Made by a program: the position numbers and the translations under genes. 64,000 nucleotides of DNA from GWE2-42-39 sp963662895 (GTDB taxonomy: Bacteria; Bacteroidota; Bacteroidia; Bacteroidales; Prolixibacteraceae), in the NCBI GenBank assembly GCA_963662895.1, contig OY759981.1:1674001-1738000 (forward strand), written 5' to 3'. This document shows, one piece after another, positions 16,645-25,800 of this stretch. The first letter of the stretch is position 1, and each line of letters starts with the position of its first letter. The notes under the pieces are model-generated. The model was not told the DNA's origin and ran no database searches. It worked only from the letters and a program-made list of their open reading frames with translations.

Positions 16645-17172
16645 GCTGTAGCGAGCCATCGTTTCGTTATCGAATAAGCCGGGGGAGCGAGGTATTTTTT
16701 CATGGAAAACAACAAAGCCCGGGCTGTTTCCGCCTAAGGGGAAAAAGCGTATAGAAAATCGATGGAGTGAGCGTTAATAAATCAAAGAATATGTTCCACA
16801 AAAAATTAAAGTGCCCCATTCAGAACCTTGGCGGAGGTGTCTTTTTATAGAGTAGTAGCTCTAAAGAGTATAGAGTAGTAGCTCTAAAGAGTATAGAGTA
16901 GTAGCTCTAAAGAGTATAGAGTAGTAACTCTAAGGAGTATAGAGTAGTAACTCTAAGGAGTATAGAGTAGTAACTCTAAGGAGTGTAGAGTAGTAGCTCT
17001 AAGAAGTGTAGAGTAGTAGCTTTGTGATATATTTAAGCAGAAGTCTGTATATGAGACAAATACAAAATATCGTTTTTTTCAGTATTTCATTACTTCCGGC
17101 GGCTCTTTTTCCAGCTGTAGGGAAAAAGGATCAGCCCGTCCGGCTTGAGGACTGTAAAAAAGGGAAATACAA
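16645..17172. repeat. Gene-free mosaic of intergenic repeats
   Basis: No gene is seen here. 16648-16790 (starting GAGCCATCGTTTCGTTAT) matches 41403-41530; 16795-16830 (ATGTTCCACAAAAAATTAAA) matches 41748-41785; 16846-17029 is the 23-bp array; 17037-17090 (GCAGAAGTCTGTATATGA) matches 41249-41310 and two inverted sites near 51.7 and 52.1 kb; 17094-17170 (GGCGGCTCTTTTTCCAGCTG) matches 41609-41700. The order of blocks differs between loci, so the family is modular. Confidence 0.8.
16846..17029. repeat. 23-bp tandem array, eight units
   Basis: Units start at 16846, 16869, 16892, 16915, 16938, 16961, 16984 and 17007; the last one decays at its end. The consensus begins TATAGAGTAGTAGCTCTAAA. Each unit holds TAGAG-N6-CTCTA, a 5-bp hairpin. 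Units fall in sub-types (three with AGCTCTAAAGAG, three with AACTCTAAGGAG, two more diverged), as expected from stepwise duplication. No spacers are present, so it is not a CRISPR. Confidence 0.95.
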
Positions 17173-18105
17173 TTAAAAGCTAATAACAGTGATTCCCACA
17201 GAAAAAGGAGTTAATTCCGGGCCTTTGTTATCTTTAAATAACGGAGACAGGTTGTAGGTAGCATAAAGGCTGACGTTATTGATTCCAACCTTACAAATTA
17301 CGGCATATTTAAAGGTATTCAGATTAAAACTGCCCCTGTCTTTTTCTTTTTTATGGTTCCATTTTATTTTCGTATGCGAACCAATATTCAGGCCACCTTC
17401 AATACCTCCGGCAATAAACAGTTTGTCAGAATGGTTGTTTACCGGAAAATGGCACTCAAGCATTACCGGAACAGTAAGATAAGTTACTGTCAGTTTCGAC
17501 TTTTTCAGCTTATCCTCATCAAGTAATACAGGTTCGATCATCCCGTTAATTTTATCAATCGAATACGGGTTTTCGAATTTGTAATTGTTATACGAAAGAC
17601 CCATACCGGTTACCAGCCCTATGTGATTACTGTTTTGTTGAAGGTTAATGTTATATTCCAAAAAGTTAATATTCAGTTCCAGGCTTTTAGGTTGTTTCAG
17701 TTCCATAAATTCAACGCCTCCGTACATGCTGTAATCCTCGTTGCTAAATCCATTTACCCCGAGATCAATGCCTGCCCAGTGACCATCAAATTTATTGTCA
17801 TCTGTATCATCATCTTTCCACTTATCATCATCAATTTTTCCACTCTTGATATTCACATGCTTATCATCTTCCGATTCTATAATCATAATCTCTTTTTTTC
17901 CCAGCCGGATTTTTGTGGTATCACCTTCCTGTTTCACTTTGTCATCACCAACATCCACCTGGATAGTAGCTGAAACTTTATGTTTCTTTTCGGGAATAGA
18001 ATCTGCCTTGGCTGTATTTTGTGCCCATATGGCATTCAGGTTAAACACCGTAAAAACAATTACAGCAAAAATTCTCATCTTATTTTTCATTTTTATTTGT
18101 TTCAT
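17173..18105 (-). CDS. Outer-membrane beta-barrel protein
   Basis: 310 residues with a signal peptide (KMRIFAVIVFTVFNLNAIWA, cleavage near AQ). Residues ~40-110 are hydrophilic and rich in Asp and Lys (DDDKWKDDDTDDNKFDGHW). The rest resembles porin-like small beta-barrels (GIDLGVNGFSNEDYSMYGG, LVTGMGLSYNNYKFENPYSI, FSVGITVISF at the C-terminus, ending in an aromatic residue as barrels do). It is last in a sigma/anti-sigma/barrel operon and may be a sensor or target of that system. The exact function is not known. Confidence 0.7.
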   Translation of the reverse strand: MKQIKMKNKMRIFAVIVFTVFNLNAIWAQNTAKADSIPEKKHKVSATIQVDVGDDKVKQEGDTTKIRLGKKEIMIIESEDDKHVNIKSGKIDDDKWKDDDTDDNKFDGHWAGIDLGVNGFSNEDYSMYGGVEFMELKQPKSLELNINFLEYNINLQQNSNHIGLVTGMGLSYNNYKFENPYSIDKINGMIEPVLLDEDKLKKSKLTVTYLTVPVMLECHFPVNNHSDKLFIAGGIEGGLNIGSHTKIKWNHKKEKDRGSFNLNTFKYAVICKVGINNVSLYATYNLSPLFKDNKGPELTPFSVGITVISF

Positions 18106-18159
18106 GGCTTTGAGACATTAATTTCTCCTCTGACGAATGAGTGTTTCAGAAAGTTACAA

Positions 18160-19188
18160 TTATTTGGCCCTTTTTACCGGAACCGAAAAAGCAAGTAGCC
18201 TTGATTCAAATTTTATCTTCGAAACTTTACCTTCATCTGTCTCATAACTAATGCGATTTTTACTGACATTGCCTGCTAAATCCAGACCTGATTCTATCAG
18301 CGATTTATCACTTTTTTTAATTTTCAACATTTTTTCTGTAACAAAACGATCCAGACTGTAATAATTGTCAGTTTCCTTGTTTTTTTGTTTTAACTGCATA
18401 TCTGTAAGTTCCATTTGCTGATCTGTTTCTACCGGGATTAACCTGGCTGCAAGAGGTTGCAGTAAACCGACCTGGGACCTTGTCCTTCTGGATGATGGTT
18501 CGACTGGTGCCGGAATAGCAATATTTTTTGCAATCAACCTTTCATGCCCTTCTGTTTCCAGGGGCCTGTTTTCTGCTTTTTCAGAACTATTTAGCTCCTG
18601 CTTTTTTTGTTTTTCAGGCTGAATTTCTTTTGATTGATTTACCGGTATTTTGTTTTTTTCAGCCAGTACTTCGGTATTATTGATAATGTCTTTGTCTTTA
18701 TTGAAATTAAAAACCGTCCAAAATGCAAAAGCTAAAAGCAGGATTGCTGCAACACGGGTTCCCCAGTAAATCAGTTTTTGTATTGGTGTTTGCCTGTATA
18801 GCTTATTCTTTGCAGGGAACACAATTGTTTCATCAGCTTGCAGGCGCGTTTTCATTAGCAGTTCCATATCTTTGGCCTGCTCAGGATGAAATTCCAGGTG
18901 TTTTAGGAATAATTCGGTTTCAAGCGGGGAAAGATCTCCTTCCATATAAGCTACCGCTGTGAAATTTTCGGCATGGATTTTTTGTTTCTCTGTTTTGTAA
19001 AGTGTTTTTTTATCACGGAATGTTACCGGGCCGGCTGGCAATTGCAATTTTTCAATGCCTTTCAGCTCTTCCTTCAGATCCGGATTTTGTTCGATGAAAT
19101 CCAGAAACCGGTCAATTTCTTTTCCTTCCAGTTTACCATCAAGATAATCCAAAAAGAAAATTTCGTAGTTATTTCTGCTGATTTCCAT
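18160..19188 (-). CDS. Membrane anti-sigma factor-like protein
   Basis: 342 residues. The N-terminal ~150 residues are cytoplasm-like with short acidic repeats (LDYLDGKLEGKEIDRFLDFI and YMEGDLSPLETELFLKHLEF), followed by one membrane segment (ATRVAAILLLAFAFWTVFNF region, near residue 155) and a basic, Glu/Lys-rich periplasmic part. There is no FecR domain. It starts 6 bases after the ECF sigma stop, so the pair is translationally tied, and the layout is that of an anti-sigma factor with its cognate sigma. No anti-sigma zinc motif was recognised. The role is inferred from position and topology. Confidence 0.65.
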   Translation of the reverse strand: MEISRNNYEIFFLDYLDGKLEGKEIDRFLDFIEQNPDLKEELKGIEKLQLPAGPVTFRDKKTLYKTEKQKIHAENFTAVAYMEGDLSPLETELFLKHLEFHPEQAKDMELLMKTRLQADETIVFPAKNKLYRQTPIQKLIYWGTRVAAILLLAFAFWTVFNFNKDKDIINNTEVLAEKNKIPVNQSKEIQPEKQKKQELNSSEKAENRPLETEGHERLIAKNIAIPAPVEPSSRRTRSQVGLLQPLAARLIPVETDQQMELTDMQLKQKNKETDNYYSLDRFVTEKMLKIKKSDKSLIESGLDLAGNVSKNRISYETDEGKVSKIKFESRLLAFSVPVKRAK

Positions 19189-19194
19189 CTTATA

Positions 19195-19680
19195 TTATAT
19201 TAAAACTTCAATTTTACCAATTATATTTTTCAGGGCAACCCGGCCCCGGTAAATATAAACTTTAACCTGCGATTCGGTCAGCGATGCAATTTTTGCAATT
19301 TCATCATATGAATACCCTTCGTAGTCACGCAGAAGTACTACCATCCGTTGTATTTCAGGCAGTTGTGCCAATGCCTTGTCAAGTACTTCTCCTAAATCGG
19401 AATACTGTTTAAAATGGACATCCTGAGGTAGTTGATGATCTTCCATTATACTCATTCTCTGTTCTTTCCTGATAGTATCAATCATCGTATGATAAGCCAT
19501 CGAGAACAAGTATGATTTTACCTTGTTGAAATTCACATTATCAACATTCCTCCATAGTTTCTCGTAGCAGTCCTGAACAATATCACGTGCACGTTCTTCG
19601 TCCCGGAGGTTCTTCAGGATAAAACGGTAAACCCGGTCTGAAAACAGGTCAACTGACTGATTATATTCGTCAACGGTCAT
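19195..19680 (-). CDS. ECF-type RNA polymerase sigma factor
   Basis: 161 residues, the typical size of an extracytoplasmic-function sigma-70. Region 2 is visible in FILKNLRDEERARDIVQDCY with EKLWRNVDNVNF, and region 4 in LPEIQRMVVLLRDYEGYSYD followed by EIAKIASLTESQVKVYIYRG. It begins 38 bases after the end of the ctp-like protease gene and is followed by the membrane anti-sigma-like gene and the beta-barrel gene, so envelope state is a likely signal. Confidence 0.92.
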   Translation of the reverse strand: MTVDEYNQSVDLFSDRVYRFILKNLRDEERARDIVQDCYEKLWRNVDNVNFNKVKSYLFSMAYHTMIDTIRKEQRMSIMEDHQLPQDVHFKQYSDLGEVLDKALAQLPEIQRMVVLLRDYEGYSYDEIAKIASLTESQVKVYIYRGRVALKNIIGKIEVLI

Positions 19681-19718
19681 AATGGTTTAAACCTTCATAC
19701 ACCGGTATGACGCTTTTG

Positions 19719-21353
19719 TTATTTATTTGTTACAGGTAATTGGTTAAATTTTGGTGCCGGCAGTTTCGACACTTCAATTGCCTTCAGTAAAGTGTTGTCA
19801 ATATTTTTTATAATCGGATAAAACCCTTCTTCCCCTATTATATTGCGTGCTATATAGGCTTTTAGCTGGGTTTCGACTATTTTTCCTGAGACGCGTAACC
19901 CTTCCGCCTCTTTGGGTACTCCATGCCGTGCCGCAAAATTTATAAAGTCGTTCAGAATATTTTTTTCTGAAAGGTAATCGTTGAATTCATTAGCCGATTT
20001 TAGTTTGTTTAGTATTTCCCGGTGCTGGTCGGCATAATCAAGGGCATATGTGTAGATCAGGCGTTTTTGGATCAGTTTTGAAAAATAATCGGAATAACCG
20101 GTTGTATCGGCAGGGACAAAAAAATCGGGCATAATACCGCCGCCGCCGTACACCGTTCTTCCATGCAGGGTTTTGTAGCGAAGTGAATCGGGCATGTGGA
20201 TGCTGTCGGCTACCTGGAATTCGCCGTGTACCATCCGGTTCATAATGTCGTGATAGTATTCGTCATTACCATTTTTATAAGATTTTTGGATGCAACGTCC
20301 GCTGGGGGTGTAATACCTCGAAACCGTGAGGCGTAATGCCGAACCGTCCATGAGCGGGATTTGTTCCTGAACCAGCCCTTTGCCAAACGAGCGTCGTCCG
20401 ACGATCCAACCGCGATCATTGTCCTGTATGGCCCCGGCAAAGATTTCGCTGGCTGATGCCGAAAATTCATCAATTAGCACAACAATATTTTTATTGATGG
20501 AACTGCCTTTTTCCGAAGCATTGTAAGTTTTTTTCGGCTGGGAGTTTCCTTCTGTATATAAAATCGATTCGTTTCCTTCCAGAAATTCGTTGACCATGCG
20601 AATTACAGCTCCCAGATAACCGCCTGGATTTCCGCGAAGGTCGACAATCACGCGTTGCATTCCCAAGGCGTTCAGTTTTTGAAGACTTTCCATAAACTCA
20701 TCGTAGGTCCGTTCTCCAAAACGGCTTACTTTAATGTACCCGGTAAGCTCATCAATCATGTAACTTACATCGACACTATAAATCGGGATTTCACCACGGA
20801 TAATTTCGTAATCAATCAAATCTTTAATGTCACGTCGTTTTATCCCGACATTAACCGGGGTGCCTTTATCCCCGCGAAGAAGTTGCATCACTTTATTATT
20901 GTCTATCTTCACTCCGGCAATAACACTGTCGTTTACGGAAACAATACGGTCGCCAGGTAAAATTCCCAGTTTATGTGAAGGTCCTCCTGAAATCACATCA
21001 ACCACCATCACCGTATCGTTTTGGATCGAAAACTGAACTCCGATACCACTGAAGTTCCCGGTCATTTCTTCGGTAACTTCTTCCATATTTTTAGCCGGAA
21101 TATAAGTAGTATGCGGATCCAGGTTTTTCAATAGAGAGGGGATAGCGTCTTCGACCAAACTGGAAGTGGAAATGGAATCGACATAGGCATTGGCAATCAG
21201 GTCAACAATTGTAGAGAGTTTATTCGATTTCGCCAGGCTGAAATTTTGCAGCCTTTGGTTGCTGCCCGTGTTTAAACTATTTCCTAAAAAAATACCGATA
21301 ATCAAGGCTAAGGCCAATAATACCGGCATGTATATTGCAAATTTTTTTTTCAT
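19719..21353 (-). CDS. Carboxyl-terminal processing protease (S41 family)
   Basis: 544 residues. An N-terminal membrane/signal segment (FAIYMPVLLALALIIGIFLG) precedes a PDZ domain (~residues 95-175; GDRIVSVNDSVIAG) and the S41 peptidase core. The catalytic serine is in DEFSASASEIFAGAIQDN and the lysine in GRRSFGKGLVQEQI. It acts in the periplasm on C-termini of envelope proteins. The ECF sigma gene begins 38 bases downstream, and the dCMP deaminase ends 14 bases upstream, so a shared transcript is possible. Confidence 0.93.
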   Translation of the reverse strand: MKKKFAIYMPVLLALALIIGIFLGNSLNTGSNQRLQNFSLAKSNKLSTIVDLIANAYVDSISTSSLVEDAIPSLLKNLDPHTTYIPAKNMEEVTEEMTGNFSGIGVQFSIQNDTVMVVDVISGGPSHKLGILPGDRIVSVNDSVIAGVKIDNNKVMQLLRGDKGTPVNVGIKRRDIKDLIDYEIIRGEIPIYSVDVSYMIDELTGYIKVSRFGERTYDEFMESLQKLNALGMQRVIVDLRGNPGGYLGAVIRMVNEFLEGNESILYTEGNSQPKKTYNASEKGSSINKNIVVLIDEFSASASEIFAGAIQDNDRGWIVGRRSFGKGLVQEQIPLMDGSALRLTVSRYYTPSGRCIQKSYKNGNDEYYHDIMNRMVHGEFQVADSIHMPDSLRYKTLHGRTVYGGGGIMPDFFVPADTTGYSDYFSKLIQKRLIYTYALDYADQHREILNKLKSANEFNDYLSEKNILNDFINFAARHGVPKEAEGLRVSGKIVETQLKAYIARNIIGEEGFYPIIKNIDNTLLKAIEVSKLPAPKFNQLPVTNK

Positions 21354-21367
21354 CGTTGTTTTAAAAT

Positions 21368-21805
21368 TTAATCATTCAAATCAATCTGAACAACCTCAAT
21401 GTTAGCTCTTTTCAGTAAATTAATGCCATCTTCGAGCCGGTAATTATCAGCAAAGATAACCCTTTTGATCCCGGCCTGAATGATTAGTTTGGAACATTCC
21501 AGACAGGGCGATGAGGTAACATACAGGGTCGCACCGTCGCTGCTGTTGTTTGATTTTGCTACTTTGGTAATGGCATTGGCTTCGGCATGTAATACGTATG
21601 GTTTCGATTTGTTTTCTTCGTCTTCACAATTATTCTCAAAACCGACCGGGGTCCCGTTATATCCGTCCGAAATGATCATTTTATCTTTTACCAGCAAAGC
21701 TCCAACCTGTCGTCTTTTGCAGTAGGAGTTTTCGGCCCAGATAGCAGCCATTTTTAAATAACGCCGGTCTAGTAAAAGCTGTTTGTTTTTATCTGTTTCT
21801 TTCAT
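21368..21805 (-). CDS. Deoxycytidylate (dCMP) deaminase-like protein
   Basis: 145 residues, a normal length for the ComEB/dCMP deaminase family. It deaminates dCMP to dUMP for thymidylate synthesis. The zinc motif is clear: HAEANAI (catalytic Glu) and SSPCLECSKLIIQAG (PCxxC). RRQVGALLVKDKMIISDGYN precedes it as usual, and NNCEDEENKSKP holds the extra Cys region of dCMP deaminases. It lies 14 bases upstream of the S41 protease gene. Confidence 0.9.
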   Translation of the reverse strand: MKETDKNKQLLLDRRYLKMAAIWAENSYCKRRQVGALLVKDKMIISDGYNGTPVGFENNCEDEENKSKPYVLHAEANAITKVAKSNNSSDGATLYVTSSPCLECSKLIIQAGIKRVIFADNYRLEDGINLLKRANIEVVQIDLND

Positions 21806-21908
21806 TGTTTAAAAATGATGAATGCAAAGGTATAAGTATCCGTTTTAAAAATCAATTACAAAAATAACGATTAGGGAAAAGGCTAACGGGAATCGGTTTT
21901 TATTCCTC

Positions 21909-22283
21909 TTATTTCTTCAGGTATTTCTGAACAATCAGAAGTAAATCGTTTGATTTGATGGGCTTTGGCAGATAATCGTTGCACCCGCATTGGATCGCTT
22001 TTTCCCGATCGTCAGACATTGCAAAAGCAGTTTGAGCGATGATTATGATTTCGGGATTGATTTTTTTTATTGCTTTGGTGGCCTCAAATCCGTTCATGTC
22101 GGGCATTTGTAAATCCATTAAGACCAGATCAACATTCCTGTTTTGGAAAATATCTATTGCTTCCAGCCCGTTTTTTGCCCAGAATATTTCTGCATTGATC
22201 TTGCTCAGAACCGCATTCAAATACAGAAAATTTGATTCCACATCTTCAGCAATCAGAATATGAGGCCTTATATTTTTATTCAT
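21909..22283 (-). CDS. Single-domain response regulator
   Basis: 124 residues, one receiver domain and nothing else. The phospho-acceptor Asp is in VDLVLMDLQMPDMNGFEATK, the acidic pocket in ILIAEDVESNFLYL, and the conserved Lys in GCNDYLPKPIKSNDLL. The sequence is close in style to the C-terminal receiver of the hybrid kinase at 35132-37636 (EAGSNDYLPKPIKKDHL). As there is no output domain it may act by protein contact or as a phosphate relay. Its partner kinase is unknown. Confidence 0.88.
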   Translation of the reverse strand: MNKNIRPHILIAEDVESNFLYLNAVLSKINAEIFWAKNGLEAIDIFQNRNVDLVLMDLQMPDMNGFEATKAIKKINPEIIIIAQTAFAMSDDREKAIQCGCNDYLPKPIKSNDLLLIVQKYLKK

Positions 22284-22446
22284 AAAAACGATAGTATTAG
22301 CACTAAAGTATTAAAAATCTTTAGAAAGGCTAAATATATTGAACAATCAGATATTTACCAACTTTCATTTTGGTTTTTCATTTCTGTTCAAAAAGAATCA
22401 GCCAAATAAAAAGCCTGCTTAATTTTTGTTTGTTAAGCAGGCTCCG

Positions 22447-22530
22447 TACCCGGGGCGGGAATCGAACCCGCACGATATTGCTATCACTGGATTTTGAGTC
22501 CAGCGCGTCTACCAATTCCGCCACCCGGGC
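22447..22530 (-). tRNA. tRNA-Leu (CAA)
   Basis: An 84-base class II tRNA. The acceptor GCCCGGG pairs with CCCGGGT (G-T at the first pair, as in E. coli tRNA-Leu), the D arm is GGCGGAATTGGTAGACGC, and the loop CTCAAAA carries the CAA anticodon. The long variable arm is TGATAGCAATATCG and the T arm GCGGG-TTCGATT-CCCGC. A is the discriminator; CCA is not encoded. Confidence 0.96.
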
Positions 22531-22554
22531 GGCTGTAACATAGACACAGGGCTG

Positions 22555-22583
22555 CAAAATTAATGGAAAATTCTTTTAGACAA
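22555..22583 (-). promoter_or_regulatory. Promoter of tRNA-Leu
   Basis: On the minus strand TTG (22583-22581), an 18-base spacer and TAATTTTG (22562-22555) fit the Bacteroidota promoter consensus. The predicted start is near 22548, just before the tRNA. Confidence 0.65.
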
Positions 22584-22626
22584 AACAATATTGAATAAAA
22601 ACAGTGATACCAGGAATTAAAAACAG

Positions 22627-22695
22627 GTGTGACACCCACATCAACATGAGTGTGACACCCACAAAGCTACGTTTGTGACACCCGCAAAAATTTTG
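22627..22695. repeat. Three 23-bp tandem units (GTGTGACACCCAC)
   Basis: Units start at 22627, 22650 and 22673 and share GTGTGACACCC (third unit TTGTGACACCC), with the intervening 10 bases variable. They lie in the 328-base gene-free gap between tRNA-Leu and the DUF1080 gene. Nothing in the gap suggests a gene. Confidence 0.8.
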
Positions 22696-22720
22696 AGCTG
22701 CTACCATCCTTTCATCCGTG

Positions 22721-22755
22721 TAATCCTGACCAGGGGTCGAAACCCTGTCAGGATT
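22721..22755. other. Hairpin-forming inverted repeat
   Basis: TAATCCTGACCAGGGGT pairs with ACCCTGTCAGGATTA around CGAA, with one or two bulges. There is no T-run on either side, so it is not an obvious terminator. Possibly a mobile intergenic repeat or a processed hairpin in the 3' end of an RNA. Confidence 0.5.
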
Positions 22756-22810
22756 ATGTATGGAAGAATTACCCATTTGCCGGTTCGCATAAAGCGGTCC
22801 AACCTACAAA

Positions 22811-22838
22811 AAAAGCGCTTCCGTGAGAAAGCGCTTTT
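22811..22838 (-). terminator. Terminator of the DUF1080/oxidoreductase operon
   Basis: AAAAGCGCTT and AAGCGCTTTT pair with an 8-base loop. On the minus strand the stem is followed by TTTTTTT. It lies 20 bases after the DUF1080 stop codon at 22859. Confidence 0.9.
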
Positions 22839-22858
22839 CTATTATAATCTAAGTTGGT

Positions 22859-25800
22859 TTAGAGTTCTTTAATCCTGATATTGCGGAACCATAATTCGGA
22901 ACCATGCCCCAGGAACCCGATATGGCCTGTATGTCGCAATAGTCCCGGATGATCTTTATGATCTGCAGTCCCGTTTTTTGAAGCTTCTTTGACGTTGCCG
23001 TCAAGAATAACTTCTCCGTTCAGTATAACTTTAAAATTATCGCCTTTCACAATAACTTCCTCGCTGTTCCACTCGCCAACCGGTTTCAGAAAACCTCTTT
23101 TGGCCGGAATTGTTCCGTAAACCGAGCCATGGTATTGGTATGGTTTCAGCTTGGCATAAACAGGAGCTGTATTGTCCAGAATTTGGATTTCCTTTCCCAC
23201 GTAGGCAGCGTCTCCTTCCAGGGGGGCATGTACACCAAGCCCGTTGTTGGCCCCTGGCGTCAGCTTGAATTCAAACCTGAAAATAAAATTGCTGTATTCT
23301 TTTTCAGTATAAAGATTTCCGTGCCCGTGATCAACCGGACGAATAACGATCGTCCCGTTTTCAACAGTATAATCGATTTTATTGCCAACCCATCCATCCA
23401 GGTTTTTGCCATTGAAGAGCAGTTGGAACCCTTCTGCCTTTTCCTGGTCGGAAAGTTCAGTCTGGTCGCTGTTGATTTCACGGACAAAAATATTACGGAA
23501 GGCCAGATCGGTACCGTGAGCCTGCAGTTCGATAGCTTCTTTCGGGAAGATCGGGATACTGCGATCCCAGTAGTTTTCCATTGTAACATTGTCAACAACC
23601 AGTTGTCCGTTTAAGTAGACGGTTACTTTCTCTCCAATCATTTTTATGCGGAAAGTATTCCATTCGCCTACCGGATTGTCAGCCAACACCAGTGGCTCGG
23701 CCGGGTTTTTCTCGTTATTGTATAATCCGCCAGAGCCGACCTGTGCCCCTACATTAACGCGGGCAATGTCCCAGATTTGTACCTGAGGGCTTCCGCGCAG
23801 GTAAATGCCACTGTCGCCGTCTTTGGTAATGCGCCAGTCGACCAGCATCTCGAAGTCGCCGTATTTTTTCATGGTACACAGGTTAGCGCCTTTACCGTTA
23901 AATGCAATTGCGCCGTCTTTTACCGACCAGTTTTCAAGTATTTTTTTATTTGCTTCTTCCTGCTTTTTTGCCAGTTCTTTTGCGCTCATTTTTGTCCGCG
24001 CAATTGGATTCCCGACTAGTCCCTGCCAGCCACTCAGGTCTTTCCCGTTGAAAATGGGTACAAAACCTTTCTCTGCCGGCATTTTTTCAAGAAACTCACG
24101 AATATCAATTTTGAAATACTGGCTGTCGGGTCCTGAAATCTTTTCCATCACCTTTTCGGCAACCGAGCGTACGAAAACTCCTTGCAAACCATTGTTTCCT
24201 CCGGGGGTTGGCAACATGATTTTCATGGCTGCTGAAGCTGCCGGGGCCGATAACTCTTCATCATCCAAAAAGCCGGACACGAAAACCAACGAAAGGAACG
24301 TCTTTATTGTCCCGGCTGATTTAATCAGTTGCGATTTTTCCTGATTGTTTTGGCACACGGGCAGAAGTTTACGAACGAGCAGTAACTTTTGATCGTCCGG
24401 AAAATTTGAATTTGAAACCTGCCGGAGGTAGGTATTAAAGGTTTTGTCGCGTGACGCTGCAAATCTTTCGCTCTCAATGATTGAGTATAAATAGGGGATG
24501 GCATCGGTGTTTTTCCAGTTCAGCAATGCTTCGTAAGCAGCCTGTTTTTCTTCGCTGGTACCGTTTTCAATAATTGTGGTCACGGTTGAGAATGCTTCCG
24601 GATTGTTCAGAAATGGAAGTACCGGTAAAAGTTTGGTTTTCATCCCGGCGGTGTTCATTTGCTGTAATACCAGGTTTTGTTCTGCCTCGCCGGTTTGTAA
24701 AACAGCTATAACAGCTTGCTGCGTTTCTTCGATTTCATCTTTTCCTGATGTTTTTTTCAGAAGGTTTATTAACTCATCCAGGTTACCGGGGGCCGCCATT
24801 GTTTTCAGGCTGGCAAATGCAACTGCTTTCAGGTCTTTATTCTCAGACGAACACAAATTAATTGCTTTTCCGAAATAACCGGTTGCACGGCGGGTAGCCA
24901 TAACTTCAAGTAACAGGATCGCTTTCTGATCTTTTGACCGGTCTAATTTTTCAGCAAGTGAAGTACAGTCCCTTGTTGTACAGGTTTGTAGCAAAGCTGT
25001 TTTTATGGCTGCCAGTTCTTCTTTTTGTGAAGTTTTGTCGAGTTGTTTTAGCAATACCGGTATGGCTTTACTTCCCTGGTTGATTGCCAATGCATGGATG
25101 GCTTCTATTTTTACTTCAGATGAAGCGTCGTCAAGAGAAGGCATGATACAACCTGAAAGTACAATTGGTTCAGGCCTTTTTGCAAGCGTTGAGATAATCT
25201 GTACTTTGGTTTCTACCGGGACTTTTTTCATGGCAGCGACCCACAGTACGGCTTCAGAACTGGTCATTCCATCGGATGCCACATTTAAAACGGCTGCACG
25301 GTAAGCCTTGTCCGGGTTTCCAATTTCTTTCAGAAGGAGTGAAATTGTTTCGCCTTCCCAATACGTTCTCAATGTTTTTATTGCTGACGAACGGAAGATC
25401 AATTGTTCCTGGGTTTTACAGTTTTTAAGCACGCTTTTACAAAGTTTTTGGGCGGCATCCTTGTTTCCGATTTCGGCCAGACGATTAGCAAAATGAAGGT
25501 ACGAAATCATAGTTTCGCTTGCGTCGGCGCTGTAATTCACTGCTTTTGCAGCATCTGTAAAGGTAGAAACGGCCTGTGGTTCCCCGATTTCAGCCAGTGC
25601 ACATAATGCTTGTTTTTTTGCTTCGCCTTGTTTTTTTGCAAGGCTGGTTAAGGCAGAAGTTGCCGGCTTATATTTTAATATGCCCAGGGCTTTTATTAAT
25701 TCGGTTTGCGTCGTACCGGTAGCCCCGTCCAATGCAGCCAACATTGCTGAAGCTGCTTTTTCAGTCCCGATTGAAGTAAGAACAACTACTGCCGGGCCTG

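Noticed and set aside
16846..17029. CRISPR array
   Set aside because: Units are contiguous with no unique spacers, and no cas gene is present in the window.
22721..22755. A rho-independent terminator for tRNA-Leu or its neighbour
   Set aside because: There is no T-run on either side, and the real terminator of the minus-strand gene lies at 22811-22838.
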